A stretch of 64,000 nt of DNA from Collybiopsis luxurians FD-317 M1 (taxonomy: Eukaryota > Basidiomycota > Agaricomycetes > Agaricales > Omphalotaceae). Below, one piece after another: positions 51,429 through 63,859 of this stretch (within the stretch, counting starts at the first letter, position 1; each line of letters opens with the position of its first letter). The translations under genes were made by a program, and so were the position numbers. Under the pieces are notes generated by a model. That model was not told the origin of the DNA. It made no database searches and worked only from the letters and a program-made list of their open reading frames with translations. The stretch lies in NCBI GenBank assembly GCA_000827265.1, contig KN834849.1, forward strand, positions 113,798 to 177,797, written 5' to 3'.

Positions 51429-52776
51429 TTACAAGCACTGGAAACAGAGTTATACTCGATCGGTCCAAAATATTGCGCATCTCACCTGATAATAGTAAGG
51501 AGGGGAGATAGCCTTGCATGTATACGGGGAAGCACAGGTCGTAGGACCAGTGTAGCCGGTTCCTCCACATTGGCCATACTGCAAGCGATTAAAGCATGTG
51601 AAAACGAGCGCAAACGCATTTTCATACCTCGGGAACTGTAGGCCCTGTCGGTGTGGACGAGGGGGAAGTCGTTGTAGGAGTCGTTGTAGGAGTCGTTGTA
51701 GGAGTCGTGGTGGGGATCGTAGTAGTTCCAGATCCGGTGCTATTTCCATTGCCAATCGCAGTGGTGATTGGCCCGTTCTCGATGTAAACACCGGAAATGT
51801 ACCAGTTTTCTGGGGCAGGGGTGTTGACAATACGGAGGACACCGACATGGAAATCTTCGGAATTAGTGGAAGTGGATGCGGCGACGTTGTTCGCCACTTT
51901 TGTCAAAGGGGAACCGCCGGTCGAGAACCAAAGGCCAACGGTTTGTCCACTGAACTGTAGACACGGTAAGTCATACCGTAAAGACGAGGATGCACAAACA
52001 TGACGCAGCCTTACATCGATATCATAGGCAAAGTTGTACCATGTCCCCGGAACGAGGGGTGTGCCCCACTGGAATTGGCTAGTAACCATCCATTGCAAGT
52101 TGGTTGGATTAGGCGCCACACCGTATTTGATCTACACTTCCTGAGATGAGAGAGAAGCATTCGCAGATAATGAATATACGTGCCTCTGTGAAGTGACTTT
52201 CGAAGAACAAAATCTATCGAAAAAAAATTACGAAGGTATCTTTCAACTTGGATACTGATCATACCTGATGTTCCAACGTAGACTGCCCAAGCCAGTATTC
52301 AGTACATTTTACGTATCAGAAAGATATATCATATATACATCAGGAGCATTGAGGCCAGTGGGATCAGTACTGAGCGAGAAATGGTAAAACAGGTTCCCTG
52401 TTCCGAGATTTTGAGTGGTTTGCGGAATAAGCTCGGTTCGCTCCATATTAGAATTCCAGGTCGCAGTAGAGTCAATGGTCACCATCAAACCGTTGGTCTC
52501 CGCCGTATCCGCGGGATTCTTGTACTTTGGAGAGAGAGCTAGATAGTGCGACGTAGGCTGAGTGCCATGAATGTACCATTGATAGGTACCGACTTCGTCG
52601 GCCCAAGACCCTAGAGGAAAGAACAGTGAATTTTTCTTGTTAAAGCACCAGAGGAGATACTTACATTCATCGAAAACGCTTACATTCGGGAAAGGATTAA
52701 AGCTTCCTGACCATATCGTGGTTCCAGCGCAGGCTGATCCTGTTAACAATGCAAGGATAGAAGCTTGGACGAACAT
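51429..52776 (-). CDS. Secreted beta-glucanase, GH131 + CBM1
   Basis: Minus-strand spliced gene from ATG 52776 to TAA 51431-51429. [17 protein letters not shown] is a signal peptide. The catalytic part matches GH131: [60 protein letters not shown], then [20 protein letters not shown] and [13 protein letters not shown]131 enzymes cleave beta-1,3/1,6- and beta-1,4-glucans outside the cell. A Thr/Pro linker made of repeated TTTP units (15-bp DNA repeats at about 51665-51715) leads to a CBM1 ([15 protein letters not shown] ... ACSPYTC-like, ending YYYQCL after a last 46-bp intron). With the two GH7 genes this is the third CBM1 cellulose-associated enzyme in the window. Upstream, a TATA-like tatatataac lies near 52820. 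Confidence 0.9.
51665..51715 (-). repeat. 15-bp tandem repeat encoding the GH131 linker
   Basis: The + strand shows gtcgttgtaggagtc repeated about three and a half times, coding on the minus strand for (T)TTPT units. Such linker repeats often vary in copy number. Confidence 0.75.
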
Positions 52777-53638
52777 ATCTTCACAGGCGCGGAATCATTA
52801 CATCCCCGTCCTTGGTTCGTTATATATCATTGGGATCGAAAGGTCGGCGAAGATGGGTAAATGGAGGAGTAATATCGGCTCTGTCCAATACTCAGACTAG
52901 CACGGCGAATCTTGGGGAAGGAGTCCATTCAAGGAATGTCACGATTAGGATTATTATCCGTATAATAAATATATGTCTTGAAGACACATCGGGAGATCCT
53001 GGGTTAAGAACTTACAGCCTAAGGGCAGCTTAATGTAAATCTTGACATACTTAGAACGAGGAATCGCCTATAAAACGTTCCGCAACAATTGCTAACTTAC
53101 CTTTATATCGTCTTCCTCAGCGTAAATGTCGGGGAACTAGCTGAAAGTAGCCGTACCAAGTATCGGCGATGGAGAAGCTTAGAGTCGGTCCAAGTCTCTG
53201 ATTCTCTGGGTACAAGTGCCAGTGAGAATGTCAAGGTTTGTCGCGCCAAATGCTGCAACCAAGGTATCAGATGTGCGGTTATGACTTCAGTATACGTCCA
53301 AGTCGCCGAGAACAAGAATTTGCAACAGCAGCTCGAAGGAAGGAACTAGAGAGTGGTAAAGGTAATTAAGCGCCGAGGCGTTTGTTCTAATCCAGGGCAG
53401 CAACAGGGTCGCGTGTAGACACTTACGATTGAGGATCCTTCCAGAAGCTTGGCTAACAAGCCTACCTATTCAAGTGGGTAAACGGAGGAACAACATCGGC
53501 TCCGGTCATTGAATAAATAAGCACGGCGAAATCGTACAGGAAGAAATACACCCAGAAAAACATCAAGATTAATCCGTACAAATTAGGGTATCTATCCTAC
53601 AAAAAGGTCATGATCATGACTTCATCCTAAATCCCAAT
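52777..53638. other. GH131 upstream region with a diverged direct repeat
   Basis: No gene is supported. Two imperfect direct repeats of about 115 bp lie here, at about 52854-52970 and 53475-53590: both carry gggtaaa.ggagga, catcggct/tatcggct, agcacggcgaa and a gatta..atccgta end. The first is close to the GH131 start. Confidence 0.5.
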
Positions 53639-56600
53639 TTACTCCGGTTTCGCAAACATCCATCTGGTTAACCAAGACTTTGTTGATTGACCCTTGTCCA
53701 CCTGAGCCTGCTCCTCTTCCAACCTCTGCTCTAGAGCGTGTTTTTCTTCGGCAAGAACTTCATGTTGGATTGCGCGATTTGCCGAAATGTTTGTAGATCG
53801 CTTGAGAGTAGGAGCAGGCTCTATTGATATGCGGGATGGAGCCGGATGAGCCATCACCAATTCAGCTTGAGCATGAGCGTCCGGCCGAGCCGCTGGATCT
53901 CCTTCTCTGGGCCGGTCCCCAAATGCGGACATTAAGGAAGTCTGTTTCCGAGGCTTTGCCCGGTGCAGGTCTGAAGCAGAACCTATCGGTGGCTGTCTGA
54001 ATGAGCTACGGCGCTGATGCGACCCAAGACTGGGGGAAGACGACTTGTGTCGAAACGTCGATGGCCGTCGCAGTCGTGCGGCCTGCTCGACGTCATCTTT
54101 CTGCTGTGCTCTTCTCGCCAATATCTCAGGAAGGTCAATTTCTTCAGTACCGTCAACGATTTCCTCAGGCTCTGATGTCAGACTCAACACCTCGTTGGGA
54201 TCACCAGAGGTTCCACTCAGCATTGAGGGTGCTCTGTTGGCCAAAAATGGAGGAGGCGATAGTCTGGAGGAATCCAGAGCAATCTCGTATACATCTGCAG
54301 GCGACCTCGTTTCGCCAGAGACACCCAGCCATGTCCCAAGTTGACCTGCGGCGGGATCAACCGAGATGGCGACTTTGAGATCGATGGTGTCGTCGAGGTC
54401 GAGGATACCGCAAGGATTGCGAGGGAGCCACAAAACGTTACTAATGGCTCGCGTATAATATGGATTGTCGTAAGGAAGATCCGGGTTTGACTGATCGTCC
54501 CATGCTACTGGAGGAGGATGAGGAGTAACAGGCCCAAAGTTGTCCTGGGCAACGGTTGTTAATGATACTATGGGAATAGCTTCAGCTTCTTCCGGGGAGC
54601 CGACAGCGGTACTGTGCATAGATTTTAAACGTGACAGTGACGGCTTTTCTTCGGTGAAAGGAATCGGAAGTCGGCGATCGATGTTACGAGGATGTTGGCG
54701 GATAGTGGCATAGGATGACGACACCCACGCAGGAATACGGAGAGACACCTTGGACTGGACTGGGGGCGAATCTTGGACGAGAGCTTCATCTTGGGTTTCG
54801 CCATGATGAACATCCAGGTTTCCAGCTGTGTCTCTTTCCAGGTCTCCAGATGGTTCTGCCGCTGATTCGTTAGAGGTATCTGTACCACATATAACCTGAG
54901 CTTCTCGTATGTCGTCGTTCTCGAATTGAGATCGACATATTCTGGTCATACTGCACAACTCCGTTAGTCAAAAATACCCCCACATCAAAAGAAAACTTTG
55001 CGCACAATATCTTGACAAAGGCAGTGAAAACAATTAAGAAAGCCGAAAGGCCGACATTGACAGATTTCTTTAGAACAACCATATATGCCATAAAAACGAA
55101 CTTTGTGAAGGATTCTCAGTTCGCGAGGGCATATAGAGCAAACGAAAATCATACCTGAGATAGTATGAGCCCTGTGAACGAACAAGAAAGCGATCAGACC
55201 ATGAAAAAGGCACACTGAAGAGACCTACCATCGAGAGAGTACCGTGTTGCTCGAATCAATATCAACTTGCCATCTCCTTCATAATTTTTAGCATAGACAT
55301 GGATTAACTGATTCTTGACTACACCTGCAGAGAGTTTCAGAGGCAGAACCATAGTTTACGTAAGATACTCACCAGACTCGATAAAGAAGTAGAACAGGCC
55401 AAACGGTATGACGACGGGGTTGAGGATTGAGAAAACCATGAGTACGTGTATCACCAACAAATGTGTCGGCAACCAATCTGCGTAGGAAATTGAGCATCCC
55501 CAAGATATGAACGTGTTTGTATAATGCCCTACAGTAGTAATTGAAGGTACGAGGTCGGATTCCAACTGCGCGCCGACGTCTACAAGCTGAATGAGGCCCA
55601 TCACAGAGCAGGAAAAACCCAAAGTCCTTACGGGGTGACTTGACGTTTTGTGGTTGGATACATAATCAAAGGAAGCTGAGTGCTGCCTAAGTAAAGATAG
55701 AAATTCAAAGTGTGCTAAAAGCTTACACCGACTAGAATCATTGTGAGTAAAAATTCCACGACGAACAAGGGCAAAACGTACGTAGGGCAATCTCAAATCC
55801 ACCATGCATAGCGGTCGTGAAAATCACTGCAAATCCCGAGTCAGAAGCGACGAATGACAATGAAGGGTTAGGCACTGACACCATCCAACATAGAAAGGGC
55901 CGGCTGTCGGAAAGCTGGTAGCTACGACGTTGAGTACGGTACTAGCACTAGTACCGCCGACAGAGTTCAGGACAGACTGTAAAGCGGCAGTACCAACACA
56001 GAAGAACACCAAAACGTTGACAATGAGGAATTTGTAGTATCGTGTCATAATGCGGTCATGAAGAGCAGACAGAGTCGTTATTGTGTGTGCTTTTTTGCCG
56101 ATGAGTAGCAGGATGAGAGGGATAAGCAAAGCGAGCAGAGCAACTAGAAGGGTAGGGACGAAGGATTGGATAACTTCTTCTTCCCAAGGGTGTTTATCGA
56201 GATAAGATTTCTATGACAGAGAGGATTAAGAAGTTGCATGCGAATCAGGCGAAAGGAGATATTACCAGTTTAGGCCAGAAAGTAGATATATTCTGAATAG
56301 ACACTAGACCGACCAAAAGGGAAACAGGAAAGAGCCAGAATATGGTGAATGCCCACACTCCGACACCGACGACCCAATCTTTGACGAACTAAATTGCAAT
56401 CAGTGATAATTCATTCGAGCCTGCGAAGGGACCTACCTCCGCATTGAATGAGGTCTTCATCACTCGATGCCAATCCAAATCCTGATATTGGGGAGCCATC
56501 GTAACCAAACAAGCCAAGGGATTATTCGGATGCACTGCGAGGTACTTGCAGGCTCTCCTGGCATCCTCAGGCGCTGCAAAAGTCACGAAAGCGGTCGATA

Positions 56601-58478
56601 CAGGATCATACCGATTCACCGGCTTTGCGCGGTTCTCCGTGATCAATGAAGTGAGTAGATTCAGCTTTGCCGTATAATAATCAATGGAAGGAACCGTCTT
56701 TCCGCGAAACAGATGGGATAAGCGGACGAGAGGCTGATACGCATCGAGAGCGTTCCGAGGAAGGCCAAGGAGGGCATCCCAGACGGTTTTCTGATGACGA
56801 CGAGGGCGTTCAGTGATGGCAGATGGCGGGTACTTCGGAGAAGTGGGAGCTTCCGTTGATTCCGAATCCGAATCCACAGATCCTTCAGTACGTAACTTTT
56901 TGAATGAATATTTGCTGGGCTTTGATAGGGCTCTCCTAGCGAAATTTGAAGTCGACCTCAGTCCAAATTCGTCCACATAAGGCCCCAGTACCTTGATCAA
57001 CCGTTCCACACGCTGTTCCTCTGTCATGGTCCCATCTTGCGATATATCTCCAACTTCTGGGTCGGCACCCTGTCTCTGCTTCGCAATAAGACCGGCACGA
57101 GAATTACTACGGGAAAAAGGCTTGTGAGCAGCCTGGCTATCCATGGCGGATTTCACTGCGTCCAACGTGCTTTGAGCTAGCTTGATATGCGCCGTTTCGA
57201 GCAGCCGAAGCATTTCTTCCCTTCGCTCCAATAAAGAAGCCAGTTCCGTCATTTTCCGTGCGATCACCACTCGTTCGATGACTGGTTTGTCGTCTGAGTT
57301 GACTGGTCCGTCTGAAGAAGGCCCTTTATCCTCCTGAGCGGGCAAATGGACTGGTATCTTCTTCACGCGATTGAAAAGGAAGGCAAACATTTTGTTGAAC
57401 ATCCCGGGCTGTGTGGTTGAATTCAAGCCAAGTGCAGGCCTTTCGAGTTTTCGGGACATATAATACTCAAAGTATTCCTTCAGCTCGTTTTCGTTTCTGA
57501 GCTGAGGGGGTACGTTCGAGACCATAACGGTCCGTAAGCGAAAACCTTCGACAGGTTCAGTAGTATCGAGAGATGGAACGTCTGTGAAATTATACGGAGG
57601 ATGTGGATGTGGATGATTTTTGTGGCATTCACGGTCTTTGGATGATTTGCGTTTGAGTGCTGCCATAATATTGTTAGATCGCATTCGAAAGGCGCCATGC
57701 ATGACCCAAAATAAAGTGGCTATCCAAGAGAGTGTAATCCAAAAAAGAAGGCAAATGTGTATCCAGAGTAGGGAAAGACCTTTGGCTGTTCCCACCAGAG
57801 AGGAAATGGAGGCTCGCGTCATGGACTTTGGAGAAATTGAGCCTTCGGAAAATTCAACGTGGATAGGAAAAAGGATGGGGAATGTCGTGCATGTATGAAG
57901 AAGGGTGAACCAGAAGCAGCCTCGCAGAAAACGGATGTACAGCGCGGCATCAACTCCTCGAAGCTGATTTAGCTGTTCTTCTGAGAACTTGAGAACTTGC
58001 GGTATCCATCCTAATGGCCACTTTAATGGTATAGGAGGAGATGCATACCTGTCAATTTGATGTCAACAATCATAGAAAAGACCATCGACCCCCACATACC
58101 TAGCCCAGGATCTGCCTTGATAGAGACTAGGGGAAGACAGGGGTTGGTAAAAGATTGAACAAAGAAACAAAAAAGAATGGAAGAAAAATAGTCAGCAAGG
58201 TTTTTAGGGCATGAAGAAGCTGACATACTAGCCAAACTCCCAAGACTCGCGGCTGCCTAGTACACCTTCACGATAGATCTTCCTGCCTCGTCTTGCTCTT
58301 TTCATCAATTCCTGACCACCCACGCATATTACGGTAATTGCTATGCCAATGACAGACTGATTTATAAGACCACTAGAAGGCGTAAAGTAGTACGGATGAG
58401 AACGAAGCCAATCTTGAAATCGTACGAGGCAAATTACCTGTAATTCTTTGAGAATGGCCTGGTCTGGATGTCACCCAT
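53639..58478 (-). CDS. CSC1/OSCA-like (DUF221) stress-gated cation channel
   Basis: Large minus-strand gene from ATG 58478 (MGDIQTRPFSKNY) to stop at 53639. N-terminal transmembrane segments include LINQSVIGIAITVICVGGQE and LSLLWIHICLLFWITLSWIA; between them and the main membrane block lies the cytosolic loop with an RRM-like fold typical of the family (VMVSNVPPQLRNENELKEYF; VSTAFVTFAAPEDARRACKY). The DUF221 channel block follows: VVGVGVWAFTIFWLFPVSLL, FVPTLLVALLALLIPLILLL, FLIVNVLVFFCVGTAALQSV and later helices (HLLVIHVLMVFSILNPVVIP). The last exon is a long disordered cytosolic tail (about 430 codons) with a charged coiled-coil end (LEQRLEEEQAQVDKGQ). Family members conduct Ca2+ and other cations on osmotic stress. 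The cytosolic loop is longer than in yeast Csc1. Exon edges were not all resolved. Confidence 0.85.
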
Positions 58479-59222
58479 GGTGAATGGTACAGCAAGTTAG
58501 CAGGTGGTGGACAGATTTGGGAAGCTGCTGGCTTTGAAATGCTAATTATAAACAGAGCATGGAAGATGAAAGCATATATAGAAGCAGCAGAAGATGGTGA
58601 GGAGAAGGCACGTGGACAATGATGTAGTGGATGATCGCCCCAGCGCTTATTGACGATTGACTTTTATCGTCAGTAGACGCCGGTGCAGTAGTCACAGCCT
58701 CCAATTAATCCCTTTAAGTTTGAGCTAGACTGCGGAATTGTCTACTGTAAAAGAATACCATACGCTTACCAGACGTTCAAGTCTTTTTGGCTGAGACGAG
58801 GAATCAAAATTTCCGCTCCGAACCGCGTTTTGGCGTACCCGCCCGCACGGTGGCAAAGTGTGGATCCACCTTGTGATTGCAGGAGGCTCTTTAATCTACT
58901 CTCTGATCGAATTTGTAGCTCGTGTTTGGATGCCGAGGATGTGAACAATTACCCAGCATCTCTCAGTGAGCATTGCTTCAATGACAATGCTTGAGTGTCC
59001 CCACTGACACTCCCAGCACCAAATTGAAATTTTCATATTGAACTCTGCAGAGGTAATCAACATCCAGCCAAACGCAGTAATAAACATGCCGTATCAAAGA
59101 GCGGTTTTCATTTCATTCATATCGAGTTAGTGAAAACCAAACTGCCGAGTCTACAGCCTTTGATTCAAACAAGTACAAACAAAGATATTCTGTAATTCAT
59201 TTCAGCCTTTCCGTTCACCTCC
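58479..59222. other. Divergent promoter region
   Basis: About 740 bp between the channel gene (-) and NDUFS4 (+). No gene seen. Confidence 0.4.
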
Positions 59223-59973
59223 ATGTCGTTACTCCGTACTTCGCTGGCGCCATGTCGCCGAAATATCCTTCAAATTGCTGCTAGGACAGTCTCTACGGAA
59301 TCCAGCTCAGTCCCTACCCCAGAAGCTAGTAGTAAAGACTCTTCCGAAATCGTAGCTCCTCCTCCAGCTCGCGATGTCATGACTGCAGATGTTGTTAGCG
59401 GTGCTCCTTGTACGTCTTTATGTGCTCTATCTACTTCCTCTCAATCTTAAGGTTTTGTCTTGCAACAGCGGAACTCCGACATCGCTCTGTACGCATCTAT
59501 CAACCAACCCGAAACACCATGCAAAGCGGCCCAAATAAGGGCGATAGGTGGAGAATTGATTTCGACGTTCTTTTGGGTGGAGGTCGCTGGGAGAACCCTC
59601 TGATGGGCTGGGCAAGTTCGTGAGTAATATCGAGCCGGAGCTGGACGTGCTTCAATCTTACTTCAATACAGTGCCGACTACATGCAAGGAACTCGTGTCT
59701 CCTTCCGCTCAAAGGAGGACGCAATTCACTTTGCGGAAAAGCAAGGTATGAATGCATCACAATTTGTAACTGGCCAACTCACTAATCTGTCTATCATGCA
59801 GGATGGGATTACTATGTGTACGTCCTGGCAACCCTCTAGTCAGACTTGCAACACCACTGACCTGTTCACCGTTTCACAGACAACTTCCCGAAGTGAAAAG
59901 AATTCCACCAAAGAACTATGCCGAAAACTTTTTGTATCGCAAGGACAAACTCCGCATTATGCGAACCAAGTAG
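59223..59973 (+). CDS. NDUFS4: NADH:ubiquinone oxidoreductase subunit NDUFS4 (18/21 kDa)
   Basis: Five exons (59223-59409, 59469-59619, 59672-59745, 59802-59817, 59880-59973) give 173 residues. MSLLRTSLAPCRRNILQIAA is a mitochondrial presequence. The ETC complex I subunit conserved region follows: VRIYQPTRNTMQSG, RWRIDFDVLLGGGRWENPLM, GWASSADYMQGTRVSFRSK, and the C-terminal YAENFLYRKDKLRIMRTK. NDUFS4 helps assemble and stabilise the matrix arm of complex I. Exon 4 is a 16-bp micro-exon (GWDYYV across its joins) that is required to keep the frame and the conserved sequence. Confidence 0.95.
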
Positions 59974-60445
59974 ACGGAATCTCAATTTGTCGAATATCAA
60001 CAATTCTTAGTGCATAGGCCATTCATACTTCATAGAGTGCATACCATACGAGTGTCCTCGAAATATGATTCGAACCAAACACGCTGTCCGATCCCTTTCG
60101 CATTTTCTTCACTGCTTGATCATCGTTCGTCCAAACTCAAATCCATACCTTCGTTTCACCATCTAGCCAGCTCTAGGCAAATTTTATCGCTCTACTAAAC
60201 TGGGCCCTTCGGAACATGAACAGTCCTTTTATTTTGACCAGTCGAACCAAAGCTAGGAATGTGCAATCCTCGTTCAGCGTTGCAAACTGCAACGAGGGTG
60301 ACAGCTCCGCGAATTCATGGCATCTGAAACAATCGTTCATGTGAATGCAGGCGATGATTTATTAGTACTAGATCTAACTTTGCTGAGTTCTTCGTCCAAA
60401 GCCAGCCGTGGTACGAAGAATGAAGCTCTACCGCATTGCAGCAAC
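59974..60445. other. Convergent 3' spacer
   Basis: This lies between the NDUFS4 (+) and RCE1 (-) 3' ends. No gene seen. Confidence 0.4.
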
Positions 60446-61453
60446 TCAAGCGCACCACCACCATCTGCCCATTGGCATCACCGAGTATGCAAAGCCCACG
60501 ATACCCAACAAGTACGCGCCAATGACCGCACCTCTCCTCCCTTCGCTCGTACCCATTCGCACATCTCCCGAAAAGTCAGGAAAGCCCATGATATTGCAGA
60601 AAACGTGAGCTGTAATGGGTACGAAAATAGATCGCTGGGTCCGAAGGAACATAAAGGCACAGTATGCACCGAATAGTGTTGTGTACGCCATTTGGAATAC
60701 TAAGCACCAAAATGAGATCAGGCTGTGAAAGAAAAACGCGTGAGATGGCTCACCAGATTCCAGGACAGCGCGTCTCAACGCCGCAGGAGTTCGGCCATAC
60801 CTATTGTACGTGTCCCACGCGTGGTGAAGATGCGCGACCCCGAAATTGAGAGGCGTAGAAAAGATGAGTCCTGCCCGGGACTGGGCAAGTTTCGGGGAGA
60901 GAAGGTAAACCGAAAGCACGCATGCTCGAAAGACAATCTCCTCCGTTATCGGGGCCACAACATAATTCCTTAACCCAATCCAACTGCATAAAAGATTGTT
61001 GGCACGCGTAGTCAAATTCCCGCGCCAACGATTTCGGGGTGAAAATGAAAGATAAAGAGCGTAGAGGGGACCTAGAAAGAGTAAGGGCATGAGGAGATGG
61101 GGAGCGAATGTGGAACGCATGGAAGACAATGAAGTCGGAAAAGCTGGCCACAGTCCCAGGGCAGCGAGAGCAGTTGATGTTGAGCCAGTGATCCAGCATA
61201 CGATAGCCACACACAACGCTGTCGCAATTGAAACAGCAGTGATTCTGGCCTTGATCACGTCGGGGTCATCTCGCCAACGTTCATTCTGTTGTCTTGGCCG
61301 TTCTTTCGATTTGTCTTCGGAATCGGAAGGTCGAGTTTGAGTAATGAAGACAAGCCGAGCCTCTTTTGAGACGTATATGGATCCAACATACACGCTAGCA
61401 AAAGCAAGTCCGAGCAAGTGAGCTATGTGTGGTGAGAGTGAGGTGTCTTGCAT
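60446..61453 (-). CDS. RCE1: CAAX prenyl protease 2 (type II CAAX endopeptidase)
   Basis: Exons 61453-60754 and 60699-60446 give about 317 residues of a multi-spanning ER membrane protein. The glutamate intramembrane protease motifs are present: EEIVFR in APITEEIVFRACVL, FGVAHLHHAW, and HVFCNIMG near the C-terminus. Rce1 removes the AAX tripeptide from prenylated proteins such as Ras and mating pheromones at the ER. The intron 60700-60753 is 54 bp, a multiple of three with no stop, so an unspliced reading is also open; splicing gives AVLESVFQMAYTTLFGAY, which fits the family better than the reading with EPSHAFFFHSLISFWC inserted. The ATG at 61453 is used; the frame upstream of it has no ATG. 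Confidence 0.88.
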   Translation of the reverse strand: MQDTSLSPHIAHLLGLAFASVYVGSIYVSKEARLVFITQTRPSDSEDKSKERPRQQNERWRDDPDVIKARITAVSIATALCVAIVCWITGSTSTALAALGLWPAFPTSLSSMRSTFAPHLLMPLLFLGPLYALYLSFSPRNRWRGNLTTRANNLLCSWIGLRNYVVAPITEEIVFRACVLSVYLLSPKLAQSRAGLIFSTPLNFGVAHLHHAWDTYNRYGRTPAALRRAVLESGEPSHAFFFHSLISFWCLVFQMAYTTLFGAYCAFMFLRTQRSIFVPITAHVFCNIMGFPDFSGDVRMGTSEGRRGAVIGAYLLGIVGFAYSVMPMGRWWWCA

Positions 61454-61528
61454 GAGAGATGGTGGTAACGAAGACAATGGCTTTTAAACAATCTCTTCTT
61501 GATTTCATTTGCTCATCAATAACATAAT

Positions 61529-61613
61529 TCCGATATGGTGTAGTAACTAACATTATCGCCTCTCATTAGCTTGAGACACGCGATAGCCCGGGGTTCGATT
61601 CCCCGTGTCGGAA
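61529..61613 (+). tRNA. tRNA-Glu (anticodon CUC), with 13-nt intron
   Basis: Acceptor TCCGATA (61529-61535) pairs with TGTCGGA (61606-61612), discriminator A. The D arm is typical for eukaryotic tRNA-Glu (TGGTGTAGTAACTAAC). Anticodon stem ATCGC/GCGAT; loop CT-CTC-A, then a 13-nt insert (ttagcttgagaca), then C. T arm CGGGG-TTCGATT-CCCCG. Confidence 0.9.
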
Positions 61614-61845
61614 TGCCTTAGGCTTCAGTTACTTTTTAATCTACGATGTGGGTAGAGCGCCAAACCAAGATCCTAAGCGCGACAATAAAACGTAGGAATG
61701 GTATAGCTTGAATTCTTCCTTCTACTATTCAGATTCCGCCTCCCTTTATTCTTGTCCTGCCTTTGTCCCGCCACAATAGAGGCTGAAAACTATGTCATCC
61801 AAATTCCCTCCGAGTCTAAAAGTTACCGAAAAAGAAAAATCTAAG

Positions 61846-63338
<1,493 letters not shown>

Positions 63339-63416
63339 GTTGTGAATGATGAGGAGTATTGGATGGAAGAGAGAAATTGGGTCTGGTGAGATTTGCCAGT
63401 TGGACTGGAGGGCCAG

Positions 63417-63424
63417 CTTTTATA
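63417..63424 (-). promoter_or_regulatory. TATA box of the OYE gene
   Basis: TATAAAAG on the minus strand, about 80 bp upstream of the ATG at 63338. Confidence 0.5.
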
Positions 63425-63694
63425 CTATGGCGAGTCCCACACTCTCGGAGTTAGGGTAAATTTTCATTGCCTTTTGGACCCAAGACAAATTCCTAGTATG
63501 GACATTGTAGCGTTTCACGACTCGGTAAACGATGAGTAATGAGTCCGGGATGTGAAGATTACTATAGCACTCTGGAATATGAACGCTATTTTATCTTCCT
63601 TACTTGCTGGACCTTGGCAAAGGCCCACCAATCGGGCAGCGGGCTGAACGTGCGTTCCTCGTCGATGAATAAGCAATGACTGAGAATGTTAATT

Positions 63695-63854
63695 CTATAG
63701 TTCTACGTTAGTACACGATAACCTCAGAACGTAGGAGAAGTCCTCTTTAATTACCTATAGTTCTACGTTAGTACACGATAACTATAGATACGTGAGTATA
63801 TAGGAAAATATATGAATGAAGAAATACATACCCTCAGAACGTAGGAGAAGTCCT
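63695..63854. repeat. Interleaved short direct repeats
   Basis: Repeat A (28 bp, starts ctatagttctacgttagtac) occurs exactly twice, at 63695-63722 and 63755-63782. Repeat B (23 bp, starts cctcagaacgtaggagaagt) occurs exactly twice, at 63722-63744 and 63832-63854. The order is A-B-A-B with different spacers. The surrounding DNA is AT-rich. Confidence 0.85.
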
Positions 63855-63859
63855 GAGGG
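63831..63859. other. Hairpin-forming inverted repeat
   Basis: CCCTCAG (63831-63837) and CTGAGGG (63853-63859) are perfect reverse complements 15 bp apart, and enclose most of the second copy of repeat B. Confidence 0.6.
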
